A stretch of 64,000 nucleotides of DNA from Triatoma infestans (Eukaryota > Arthropoda > Insecta > Hemiptera > Reduviidae). Under the pieces are notes generated by a model. It searched no databases. It was not told the DNA's origin and saw only the letters and a program-made list of their open reading frames with translations. The translations under genes were made by a program, and so were the position numbers. How positions within the stretch are numbered: the stretch's first letter is position 1; each line of letters opens with the position of its first letter. Shown piece after piece: positions 52,823-63,289 of the stretch. The stretch lies in assembly GCA_011037195.1 (NCBI GenBank), contig JAAEAF010014820.1:18190-82189 (forward strand), in the 5' to 3' direction.

Positions 52823-53856
52823 TTTACTTACTCTCACTCCTAGTAAGAGGAAATATTGTAATTGTGTCAAATTTTCGATATCGAGTTGTCACCGGAAATA
52901 TCCGTTTTGAGGTCCCCTGAGTTCAAAAAAATGGTTTTTAGCAAATGGTCTCTGCGTGTGTGTGTGTGTGTGTGTGTGTCTGTGTGTGTGTGTGTGTATG
53001 TACGTGAACAGCATAGCTTAAAAACGAAAAACCGTAGAAAGTTGAAACTTGATATGCCGTTTAGTTATCACCATGGGATCCGACAGTGGATCATGTGTCA
53101 AAATTCCTCAACTGGAAGTACCACATTACTAGTTGTTTTTTTACGTTTTTGCAATTTATTCAAAAATGGCTTCAACGATTTTCTTCAAACTTGTTATATC
53201 AACTACATATACTAACAGCTACAACTTTTATTTGAAACATTTCTCCAGGAAAATTCATTTAAGGCCACTTCTGAGGGAGGGGTGGGGTTAGGTTTTCATC
53301 TCTAAAGTGCTATTTCAGTTTATTAGACAATTCTGTCATCTAAATAATGTTGATTAGAATTAAATATGTTGTTGAAATTCCGAGTTTGAAAAAGATCGGA
53401 TGACCAAAAGTGCGTTTACTTTACCACTTTACTAAATGATTTTTTTTCACTTTTTCGCAATTTTCTCAAAAATGACTCAAACGATTTTCTTGAAACATCC
53501 AATATAAACTAAACATACAAAGATCTACAACTTTTATTTAAAACATTTCTCTGGAAAAATTCTTTTAAGGGCACTTTAGGGGAGGGGTGGGTCATGTTTT
53601 TCTCTATAATGCTATCATAGTTGATTATACAATTCCACCATACAAAAAAATTAATTAGAAATAAATAGATGGCCAAAATTGCCGAGTTTCAGGAAAATTA
53701 GTAAACCGGAAGTGCCTTTTGCTGAACAGTTTTTCAGTTTTAGACGAATTTCTTCATTAAATTTGGTACACAACTATAAAATTTGTTAATTATAATTTTG
53801 AGAACTGGAGTAAGAGAAAGTTATGTGAGTGTTTCACACCAGTTTTTTTTTTTTTA
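52823..53856 (-). repeat. Family A dispersed repeat, full length
   Basis: The clearest complete copy. Left end TTACTCTCACTCCTAGTAAG; TCGATATCGAG; GAGGTCCCCTGAGTTC; (TG)n at 52957-52998; TTAGTTATCACCATGGGATCC; a first unit (53113-53400) and a second unit (53401-53700) of about 290-300 bp; a third partial unit to GGTACACAACTATAAAATT; right end GGAGTAAGAGAAAGTTATG and GTGTTTCACACCAG. Confidence 0.9.
52957..52998. repeat. (TG)n microsatellite inside family A
   Basis: A nearly pure TG run at the fixed position seen in other copies. Confidence 0.9.
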
Positions 53857-53859
53857 TTA

Positions 53860-54157
53860 AAACAATACAAATGAGTGCAATAAGCATTTCAAGTTTAAAG
53901 AAAATCTTTGAAGCCATATTCGAAAAACTACAAAAAAAAAACTGAAAAATCTGTTCTGTTTAGTTTAGAGGATTATTATAAAAATTACCGCTACCATATT
54001 TGTCATTATTAACTTTTCTGACAAATGTAACTGACATAAATTAGACATAGAGGACCACAGAAAATTAACAGTTACTAGCATTGTATTTATGCAAATAACG
54101 GTTGGTAGCTTTCAAGGGTTTGTGGGTGTTTATTAAACGATAAACCTGATGAGTTTC

Positions 54158-54188
<31 letters not shown>

Positions 54189-54440
54189 GATTTGATTGCA
54201 GCAGTGTTTCACATTCCACTAGAAGATATCTATCAAGTTTCTGTTCAAATACCAACCATCCTCATCGAATACGTTTAAACACAAACTAGGTTAATATGTA
54301 TCAGCGTGACCTTTATTGGAAGTTATTAAGTGTATTTCTACTGCAAAAATCATGTCAGAATGAAATAATAAAATGTACTTAATTTTAAGTTATAGTAAGT
54401 ACAATAGCTGTTTTTTTTTGTTTTTTTTTTAGTTGAAATT
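53860..54440. other. AT-rich stretch
   Basis: 53880-53960 resembles a family A module (TTTAAAGAAAATCTTTGAAG). An (AC)n run lies at 54168-54188. No gene was seen. Confidence 0.45.
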
Positions 54441-54499
54441 CGTATTATTTCTCTAATATTTCGCAAAATGTATTTTTTTTTATTTAATACCTATATTTT

Positions 54500-55040
54500 A
54501 GTGCAGGTCTATTTTGATAATTAGAGACCAACACCGTATCTGACGCAAAGGTTTCGGACGAAATCTAATCATTCGAAAGTACAGCTTCATTGAATGTATT
54601 TTTTCTTCCTCACGCGTTGGTCTAGTGGCTAGTGCATTCGCCTTTCGTGCGAGAATTCAGGGTGCGATTCCCATGAGGCAATGTCGGTGTTGACCCAGCA
54701 TGGTGATAAAAAGTGGGAAGCTACAGCTAGTAGCGCCCTAGGTAGCGAAGGCCGGAACTAAATGGCGTGGGAACTGCGGCGTGCTTACCACACGCCCCCC
54801 CCATTCAAATCGATGTCTGGCAAGCCTTGGCCCTTCATGTTTTTTGTTTTCAGTTTTTTATGATTTTCTTTTCATGCTTGTCACTTTTATTTGAAGAATT
54901 ATTTAAAGAAAATTAATATGGTGGGTGGGGGAGTTTTAGGGGAACAGCAACATTAAGCTGTCCACTAATGCACTATTTCGGTTCGGCTAATTTTTTTTCT
55001 TTTCTTGTTTACACCTTCAAGAAACCAGTCGATCTGCCTC
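54500..55040 (-). repeat. Family A repeat, decayed, split by a SINE
   Basis: ACCGTATCTGACGCAAAGG and CATTCGAAAGTACAGCTTC lie before 54607. TTTTCAGTTTTTTATGATTT, CACTTTTATTTGAAGAATTA and GGGTGGGGGAGTTTTAGG come after 54842. They are consecutive family A modules in minus orientation. Confidence 0.55.
54607..54842 (+). mobile_element. SINE4, tRNA-derived, inserted in family A
   Basis: Box A TTGGTCTAGTGGCTAGTGC, CCTTTCGTGCGAGAATTCAG and box B GGGTGCGATTCCCATG form a tRNA-like head. The body (AGTAGCGCCCTAGGTAGCG, AAATGGCGTGGGAACTGCGG) is unrelated to SINE1-3. It lacks a clear poly(A). It is not a functional tRNA because no 3' acceptor strand pairs with the start. Confidence 0.75.
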
Positions 55041-55074
55041 CTCGATTTTGCTAATACCACAGTATTGGGTATAC

Positions 55075-55700
55075 ATTTTAAGGAAACAGTCCTTCTCTGG
55101 TCCCTAATTTGGTGCCAGAGCTGTCGGAATATTTTTTGAAGCTAGTATCGTCAGGAGCTAGTTCTCTTACACAAGACCATAATAGCCGACTGTAAATTCT
55201 ACCAGGATCACGATGTGTTACGTGAAATGTGTTTGGTGTGGTGTTGTTGTATGTTTGTAGTAGCACGAGCGGTTTAGTAAAAGGGCTTATGTTTGTAATT
55301 TTAAGAGAGAAGTATTAGTAATAATCAAGAGAGCACCACTATTTTTAAAATAATTATATTTTTCTCTAAAGGAATTTAATCTTTACAATATTACAATAAT
55401 CTGCTCTTAAGTATACCGGATTGATTTAACGTAAACTGCCACTGATTCTAAGAGAGCGAAAAACAAGTGTTCTGCTTCGGTGTCTACAACAAACCGTCCT
55501 TGAAGGAATGTCTTCTAATTGTTATTTCAAATCTCCCCCTGTGAGAAGAAGGATACACAATGCTATCAAGTTCATGAACTCTAAAAGACAATAGTGGTCT
55601 TCTACCTGAAAAGTCCTTCTGCAAAGGGAATGTCACATATTTTCATAATTTTGATTTTTGTTCAAATTAAATATATTTTTATATTTCTTGCATTCATCGT
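55075..55700 (+). repeat. Family D repeat, second copy
   Basis: 55205-55330 matches 43140-43250 (GTTGTTGTATGTTTGTAGTA; AAAAGGGCTTATGTTTGTAA). 55470-55690 matches 43880-44100 (GGAATGTCTTCTAATTGTTA, TTCATGAACTCTAAAAGACA, AATATATTTTTATATTTCTT). This copy has no central palindrome. Confidence 0.75.
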
Positions 55701-55792
55701 ACGCATCCGTAACAAGTTCTAATTTTCTGAAGCGCCAGAAAAACTTACTGCAATTCTGACAATTTGAAACAATTCTATTTATAGCTTCGTTT

Positions 55793-56545
55793 TTACTTTC
55801 TCTTACTCCTAGTAAGAGGAAGTATTGTAATCGTGCCAAATGTTCGATATCGAGTTTTCACCGAAAATATCCGTTTTCAGGTACCCTGAGTCCAAAAAGT
55901 GGTTTTTAGCAAATGGTTTGTGTGTGTGTTTGTGTGTGTGTGTTTGTGTGGGTGGGTGGTTATGTGAACAGTATAGCTCAAAAACGAAAAACCGTAGAAA
56001 GCTGAAACTTGATATTCCGTTTAGGTACCACTGTGAGATCTGACATTGCGCTATCTGTCGAAATTCCTCAACCGGAAGTACCACTTCACTAGTATTTTTT
56101 TTACGTTTTTGCGATTTTGTCAAAAATGGCTCCAACGTTTTGCTGGAAACATTCCGTATAAACTACACATACAAAGATCTACAACTTTTATTAGAAACAT
56201 TTCTCCGGGAAAATTCATTTAAGGGTACTTTTAGGGGAAGAGTGGGCTTAAGTTTTTCTCTAAAGTGGTATCATAGTTGATAAAGTATAATTGTAAGATA
56301 GGTTATACAATTCTATCATCCAAACAATCTTAATTAGAAATAAATAGATGGCAAAAATTCCGAGTTTCAAGAAAATTAGTAAACCGGAAGTGCGCTTTTG
56401 CTGAACAGTTTTTTCAGTTTTCGACGAATTTCATTAAGTTTGGTACACAAACTATATATAATTTGTCAATTATAATTTTGAGAACAGGAGTAAGAGAAAG
56501 TTGTGTGAGTGTTTCATACCAGATTTTTTTTTTTTTTTTTTTTTG
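55793..56545 (-). repeat. Family A dispersed repeat, shorter form
   Basis: Left end TACTTTCTCTTACTCCTAG, TCGATATCGAGTTTTCACCG, a TG run at 55918-55950, AGGTACCACTGTGAGATC, and only one full internal unit. Right end GGAGTAAGAGAAAGTTGTG and GTGTTTCATACCAGATTTT. It has one unit fewer than the copy at 52823, which shows the units vary in number. Confidence 0.9.
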
Positions 56546-57585
56546 GTGAACAGTGTTGAATTTTTTTTATATTTTTTTTTAGGGTAATTTCAGTTCTGTA
56601 TCACTGGCACAGTTTTTTGCTTACAATATCTAGTAATCGGATAATTTTAATTGTAATTTTTAGTGTCAGTTTGTATGCTATCATTTCTCCATTCACCACC
56701 AATATTCCACCAAAGAAAAAATTTGAATTGTAAGAATGTCGTGTGAGTAAGTACACAATATTTTTTTTTTTTTTTTTTCATTTTTACATAGTTCATTTAT
56801 TATAATAATATTATGAATATATTAAAAACACAAATACTTTGCACATTTATATAAATTTTTGCACGTAAAAAGTTTTACATTTCATTGTAAAGTCTCTGAG
56901 GTTGTGCATTTAGTCAGAATTTTGTTTAATGTCAGTTTTGTATAAAACAAGTCCTCACTAAAAGCTATGTATATACATTTATTTACAAAATGAAAGCTCT
57001 TCCATAATTTTACTATGAAGATAACTTTTCAAGATTTAAACCATGCTGTATTATTCTATGTATAGTAATTCTTGATTAATTCAAATAAAGTTCTATGAAA
57101 AAGTTTCAAGTTCTCCACTGAGACATGTAAATGACATTTAATGTAAAAAGAATATCACACGATTATCAAGTATTTAATCTTATTATTATACATAAAATTA
57201 CACTTACAATATATTGTAATTCCTAATCAAGTAAATTATATATGAATATATTTTTTATAAATAATCTTTTATAATTAACAAAAGTTTATAAAATATTTTG
57301 CTCCCATTTTCTAACCTATTTCAGTTTAAAAGTTATTTTCCTAACTTTTTTTTATAAACTTGAACCAACTACTAACCCCAACTTGGTAAACCTCTTTAAT
57401 ACAATGTAAAGAAAAGTAAATTTTTTCTATTTTTTTTTTTTTAACTTTTTAATAAATAAACATCAAGTTTTTCTAGTTAATATTATTAAATTTACCAGCT
57501 TTTTTACACACTCAAAAAAATAAATAATAATAACAAAAAACTAATGCCGAAACATTCATACGACTTTCTGTTATGGCAGTTTAAT
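56546..57585. other. AT-rich stretch, no gene seen
   Basis: Very AT-rich with long T runs (56525-56545, 56761-56779). No exon or repeat was recognised. Confidence 0.45.
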
Positions 57586-57589
57586 AAAA

Positions 57590-57765
57590 GGATTAGCTCA
57601 GTGGTAGCGCGCTGGACTAGCAATGCGAAGGTCTCCGGTTCGAATCCGGCCATACACTCTTGGATTTTTCTCTTGCTAGGAGTTTTTACAGCTAACTTCC
57701 CGTTGATCGGCGCGCAGTGAGAAGGGCTCTGAGGGAGGTTGCGGTGCAATAATTAAACAATAATA
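57590..57765 (+). mobile_element. SINE1-related, tRNA-like head well preserved
   Basis: GGATTAGCTCAGTGGTAGCG, CTGGACTAGCAATGCGAAGG and CCGGTTCGAATCCGGCC form D, anticodon and T arms. The body is short and diverged (GGATTTTTCTCTTGCTAGG), and the 3' end GGTTGCGGTGCAATAATTAA resembles SINE2 more than SINE1. Confidence 0.75.
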
Positions 57766-57769
57766 TAAT

Positions 57770-58380
57770 AATAATTCTATTTCCTGTATGTATATCGTTT
57801 ATATAATTCTCTGTGCGTGTGTGTGTATATCTATAGACAACATATGTAATAGATATTATTATACACCATAAACAGTCTGTTCACTCTATATTAAACTATA
57901 GCTGCTCACACAACTACATTACATTACACACAAACACACAAAGCGCTGCCCTATATCTGAAGAAAGATTAAATGACATATAAACAATGTTGACATATCCG
58001 CCCTCCACCCACTCACCGGCTCTTCCCCCCCGCTTAAAACCCTTCACACAACCACCCTTACTCTCTCAATGTTATAAATAATCTCACTCATATCCTTTCT
58101 AACCTATCTAAATATGGAATTACCGTAAACTATGTTAATCTGTGGTTTAAAATTAACAACAAATTAGGGCCTTTCATTTTTTTTTCCCATAGGATATGGA
58201 CAAATAAGAACTGGCTTCTCCGTTTGGGGAGGGGTTCATTAATCCCACTTCGCATAAAATATGTCTAACCTTGCTCACTGCCGGTACCCGATGAGACTTT
58301 TCAACTTAAGGAGACCACTTCCACATTGATTTCCTTAAGAAATCCTAAAATATAAGAAGATTTCAAACAGAATATATCCT
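57770..58380. other. Unassigned stretch
   Basis: A C-rich patch at 58000-58060 and nothing recognisable as a gene. Confidence 0.4.
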
Positions 58381-58382
58381 CG

Positions 58383-58682
58383 GGTATTTTATCCGTGGCA
58401 GCATGGATATTTCTTTTATTTCTTTCATCCATCGTCAGAGTAAATTTATCAAGTTCGTGTAGAGAGTTGTATTTCAACGCAATATTTCTGTTACACTCTA
58501 CACTTATTGGTTTGTTGATTGTCATATTTATTATAACAAACCAACAAGTGTCGAGTACATCAGAAATATTGCGTTGAAGTGAACTCTCTGCACGTACTTG
58601 ATAAATTTACCCTGAAGATGGATGAAAATCCGAAACCTGTCAGGAATAAAAGAAATATTCATGCTACGACGGATAAAATACC
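58383..58682. repeat. Family C hammerhead-like inverted-repeat element, second copy
   Basis: Arms 58383-58516 and 58535-58682 are inverted repeats with an 18-bp spacer, ending in GGTATTTTATCCG / CGGATAAAATACC as at 38421-38676. The left arm has lost the GAAAC segment; the right arm keeps a full core on the + strand. Confidence 0.85.
58607..58650 (+). ncRNA. Hammerhead-ribozyme-like motif (family C)
   Basis: Box CTGAAGA (58612-58618), extra T, helix II GGAT/ATCC around GAAA (58620-58631), GAAA core (58632-58635), CCTG, T, C with the triplet GTC ending at 58641. The helix I strands TTTACC and AGGAATA pair only in part, so this copy is probably weakened. Confidence 0.4.
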
Positions 58683-58959
58683 AGATTTTAGCTAGCATTG
58701 CGTACTTATCCACATATTCAACAGGATATCTATCCTCCTTCAATAATACACAGGCTTCTAAATTCTTCTTTGAATGATAGTATCGCAGGTGTGTTGGAGT
58801 GTCTACCATCTAACCACAGAATCTTCTGACGTTATCGTTTACCTAAGCTCAACTTCTCGTGGTAGCATCCTGGGTTTGTAATTTCCCATGAGGTAACCTG
58901 CCTACATACGAAGCCTATTTTTGCTTAGACTGATGCAAAAATTTTCTTCTATTCCTCAG

Positions 58960-59365
58960 TCCTGTGAAAGTTATCCAGACCAATACTCTGTTGACTTTTG
59001 GCCTAGTAGCTGATCGCTTATGCCACGGAAGAATTCTGGTCTCTAGCCAGGTATTTCAGCTGTCTCGTTACCTTCCATGCTAACATGCCTAGGCACCCAG
59101 TATAGGGTAACTTTATTGTTTTGTTTCCAGTTCGTTGAATATTCTGTAATTCCCATTAGCATTTTTAAACTGGGACCACCTGACTTTAGTCTTTTAATGG
59201 CTGTCTGGCTAACGAATAGGATCTAAATCTCCTGCATAAATTTCTGCCTGGAAGATGATAAGAAATTTGCCCACAAGCTCCTGACCATAGAATTCTTGAC
59301 CCAGACACTCCCAACTCCCATAAACCCCCAGAAAAACTTTTCCATGGTAGACACTAGAAGGTAAA
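58960..59365 (-). mobile_element. LINE relic, RNase H domain
   Basis: Minus-strand pieces: LGVSGSRILWSG, a Q/AEIYAGDLD-like Glu block near 59250, SQAAIKRLKSGGP-like sequence near 59200, and VTLYWVPRHVSMEGNETAE near 59110-59055, the His/Asp block. All frames are broken, but the order is that of RNase H in I-type LINEs. Confidence 0.55.
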
Positions 59366-59635
59366 AATCTATTACTTATTGAGATTTTCCGGTAGCGATG
59401 GAAAAATTGGATGAAAACCAGGGATGATTAATAGCATATCAAGAAGTTATCATATTTATTGATGACGACAAGGAAAAAGAGAGAATAAACAGAAAGACCA
59501 ATTAAGAGCTACAGCATCCGAAGAGAAAGAGGATGAGTAGATGCGATGAGAGAAGGAATATTACCAGGTAATAGATCAAGATATTCTGCTAGCATAAGGT
59601 AATAACTATGTTTGTTTTCTGTTATAATTAAATAA
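59366..59635. other. Purine-rich stretch
   Basis: The + strand is purine-rich (GGAAAAAGAGAGAATAAAC and similar). No gene was seen. Confidence 0.35.
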
Positions 59636-59965
59636 TCAAGTGTGAAACAATCACGCGACTTTCTCTAACTGTAAATATTCTCGCAGTTGACTATTTAACT
59701 GATTGATAATTAAAAAAAAAAAAAAAAATCGGCGTTTTTACTAAATGATTAGTTCTCTTATCTGCCACCAAAAATGTTCTATGCGTGGCGCATTAGAGCT
59801 TTAGATTAACACCTCCAGCTTCCCCACTCCCACCCCACCCAGTGCCACTAAAATTCATTTTTCCGGAAAAATTTTGAAATACAATGAATACGTTGATAAG
59901 AAACTCGCGAGCTATAAGCTGAACAAACCATTTTGAAATTTGCACTTCCGTTTAAAAAACAGGAT
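59636..59965 (+). repeat. Family A repeat, diverged
   Basis: GTGTGAAACAATCACGCGAC, TAGAGCTTTAGATTAACACC, CACTAAAATTCATTTTTCCGG and TTGCACTTCCGTTTAAAA are family A modules in + orientation. Confidence 0.55.
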
Positions 59966-60002
59966 TTCTTCAAACTTTTTTTTTACCGTATTTAATTCAT
60001 CT

Positions 60003-60205
60003 CTGTAATGGCATCCAACAGAATGGCATCCAGAGAGAGTCTCTCTTCTCTCTGCTGGATGCCATTCTGCTGGATGCTTCTCTTGTGTATTAAAAAGCAA
60101 CGAGGGAATCGACTCTAACCTGCCTAAGTCAGAGAGTAGTCTCTGTTAACCAGAGAGAGCCTCTCTTCTCTCTGCTGGATGCCATTCTGCTGGATACCAT
60201 TACAT
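60003..60205. repeat. Nested short inverted repeats
   Basis: TGGATGCCATTCTGCTGGAT occurs twice on the + strand (60055 and 60175), and its reverse complement ATCCAACAGAATGGCATCCA occurs at 60014. CAGAGAGAG ... CTCTCTTCTCTCTG occurs twice around them. The whole is a compact hairpin cluster of unknown origin. Confidence 0.8.
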
Positions 60206-61495
60206 CTCTTTATTATATGATTAGTAATATGATAATCGTACAGTATCTTTACAGTTATAGTAAAGTTTAATAACACTTTTAATGATGTAAACATTTTAAT
60301 GAGGACTTATTATTATTTCAAACAAAAATAATAATTTTGAAAAGGAAAAATCAATAAGCTTTCGGGAACTAGTTTTTGATTTGGGCCACCGGTTTCCCCT
60401 TCATTTAGCAAAATAAAATATCATTTTTGAAGATCTTTTAACTTTTCCTTGCTCTTTACAAGCTTCCCCACATACCCAGAGACGTAAATACTTACTCATT
60501 CTTACATTCATCATTTCTGGGTTCAACGACCTTTTGTAAAGACATCTTATTTCTGTTAGTAGTTATAAAAAGAAAGGATACAATTACAATAATGAAAATG
60601 GAGACTATTTTCAGAAAGAACTACCTAGTGGCAACGTCGCAAACTAAATTTAACTTCTTCCATAAAAACAAGCCTATTATATCCATTATACAGATGACAC
60701 ATTTGTGGATTGGAGAGAACGAGGATGATAAAAAGTTTTCTTATACCTTGTAGTAGGAATGTCATTGAAGAAGAGAGAGAGAGAGGTTAGAAGTGGAATA
60801 ACCTTTCCTGATTGTACTTCAAGATCTAAAGATATATCTAGAAAGTAAACAGTACATTTTGAGTTGTGAGTAAAAATTCACAGTGAATAGGTTGAATTCT
60901 TAAAGGTCTTCTCATATTATTGTCATTATTATCATAGCAACGCTACTAAAACTCTCATTAAACTAATTGTTTTTGCTATTTGAGAAAATAGCTTTGGTGA
61001 TACAATTTCAAAGGTATCTACCATTTAGGATAATCTAGGATTTCAAAATACGAATTTATTGAGCTGACTGATTCTTAATTCTAAGGATTAGATGTGTTTC
61101 CTAAATACTTCACAAAGATCATCGCGTTCATGCTTGTAAAATTACCTCAGAATACGAGCCAACACTTATAATGACAACTTATACACTACGAAAAAACTTT
61201 GCTGATACGTGTGAACTTTATAGCTGATATGTGCAGCTATTTCGATTTAACCTCCAGCGAATGGTCTAATGGCTAAAAGCTTGGAGAAAATAATCTGCAA
61301 GAATTCAGAGAGTGCGGTTGTATTGAGATGTTTGTACGGTATTCGTTGACGAACGAGTTTAAAAATTAAACCTCCACGTGTTGTTTTCATTGTAAGTAAA
61401 ATTTGCCCTTTAACAACCCAAACACGTGTTTTCCCACCCAGCTGACCATACCCCTTGACCTAGTTTAAGAGTTTAGTTTTAAATACAGTTAAAGA
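60206..61495. other. AT-rich stretch, no gene seen
   Basis: No recognised repeat or exon. A GA run lies at 60769-60784. Confidence 0.4.
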
Positions 61496-61499
61496 CACC

Positions 61500-61668
61500 A
61501 GTCAGTGTGAAAACAAAATTTACTCTGTGCAAGTCTGTGTTGTCACACTGTATGAAAAACGCATCCTGAAGATGAACCGTCGGTGACCACAAAATGAAGC
61601 AGGCTACCACGGAAAATGTCTCTGATGCTTTCCAGCTCTGCGGAACCAACCACCACAACAAAAGTAGA
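61500..61668 (+). repeat. Family B element, right half only
   Basis: GTGCAAGTCTGTGTTGTCAC, ACGCATCCTGAAGATGAACC, AGCAGGCTACCACGGAAAAT and CCAGCTCTGCGGAACCAACC match the right arm at 49422-49570. Helix II of the hammerhead-like core is deleted (CTGAAGATG runs straight into AACCGTCGGTG). Confidence 0.85.
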
Positions 61669-61669
61669 T

Positions 61670-63180
61670 AAGTTCCGTTAGTAAGCGTTCTAGTAGTGCA
61701 GGTGAGAAAACAAAAACGGTGATGGCAAAGCACGATATGCTGACTCCATATGCCTGACAGATCGCTATCTGTCAAGCATTTGCTGTTCACATGCAGTTAC
61801 GACATGGTTTAGTTTCAATTATTTTATTTCAACTAATTGAATTTGCAAAAATCATGGACATTAAAAATATTAACATTAAAAATCTTTGTTATTATTCGAA
61901 ATCATATATATTCTCAGTAATAACTTAATTCTGATAATGGCCATACTACTGCATGTAATAATAAATCAATCAGGAAAAAAAAAAAAATACGAGACAGTCT
62001 TCATTAAATAGTTAAAATAACATTTGGCTCAAAATACTTACTAAATATTACCCTATAATATCACATATTATTTATTATTAAACGAATTTTTTTTTTCTCT
62101 AGCAATATGGTGATTTTTAATTTGCAGAATATTAATAAATCATAAAACATTAACTAATAATACGTGAAATTTTCTCAGAAATATTTTAGACTAGACAATA
62201 CAAATAACAAATAAAATAGAATAGAATAATAATAATAATAATAATAATAACAGACCCGAACAAATAGCAGAGACAGTCAGAACTTCAACTAGCGGAGCCA
62301 GCCAGACAGGTAGACAAACTGTTTGTCTATTTGTGCTGATAAATTTAGTATATAAATTTCCAAGTAACAATATTGTTGTTTTATGAAGAAAGAAAAATAG
62401 GTTACTAGACATTATGAATAATTTAATAACACTAGTTTCCGGTTATTGACAAAAAAAAAACTATTTACCATTCCCACTGTTTAACAGGAAGTCTAGAACG
62501 TAACAGATCCAGGTAGTTATTAAGTTAATCGTAATGTTTGATAATAATGTTAGATATATTGAATTATTATTTTTTTTTTTTTTTTATTTAATTTACGTAT
62601 AACATTATTATTATTATTAATTTTTTTTAAGGCAAAATTCCACTATATTTACACTAATAATAATAATAATAATAATTAATTAGCACTCAACTATATAAGT
62701 AGGTCTGTCAATTAATATTTTTAATTATAACAACCCTATACAATTAGAATGTTTAACCATTTCAACCACTAGTTAAGTCAAAAAATTAAAAAATGACATT
62801 AAAACAATTGCCAGTATGTCTAAGATGATTATTTTTGTTTAGCATTCCTAGTGTTATTATTGACTAGACGGAATTCCATGAAATTCCATGTCTATTTATT
62901 GCTTTGTCTACGTCTTAAATATTAGATTAATAGCGATTAGAAACAAAAATTGCTTTGTATCGTATGTTACTGGTTTCCTGTAATAAAACGTTGAATTTTA
63001 ATATATGTATATCTTTTAGTATTGATTTTATAGGAGAAATATGTAGAGAAAATTACATCGACAAATAGAAAAAAATCTTATGAGAAATCTAAAATCTAGA
63101 ATAAGGCTTATTTATGACATCTGATAATTTCCAAAATTTTTATATCCAGAAATTCGAAACTACATATTATAGATTTGTGA
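61670..63180. other. AT-rich stretch with (AAT)n microsatellites
   Basis: (AAT)n at 62225-62251 and 62655-62677, and (TTA)n near 62607. No gene was seen. Confidence 0.5.
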
Positions 63181-63184
63181 TTTT

Positions 63185-63285
63185 TTACTTTCTCATACTA
63201 TTGAGATAGTGAAAAAAATTTCAAAATTGAGTTTTCACCGGAAATAATATATGCTCTGAGGTCACCTAAATACGAACCCTGTATA
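63185..63285 (-). repeat. Family A left-end fragment
   Basis: TTTTACTTTCTCATACTATTG, TTGAGTTTTCACCGGAAATA and TCTGAGGTCACCTAAATACG are the family A left end, cut off where the next element starts. Confidence 0.65.
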
Positions 63286-63289
63286 TACT

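Noticed and set aside
57594..57660. Candidate tRNA gene
   Set aside because: D, anticodon and T arms are recognisable, but the acceptor ends do not pair and the SINE body follows. The other SINE heads share the sequence.
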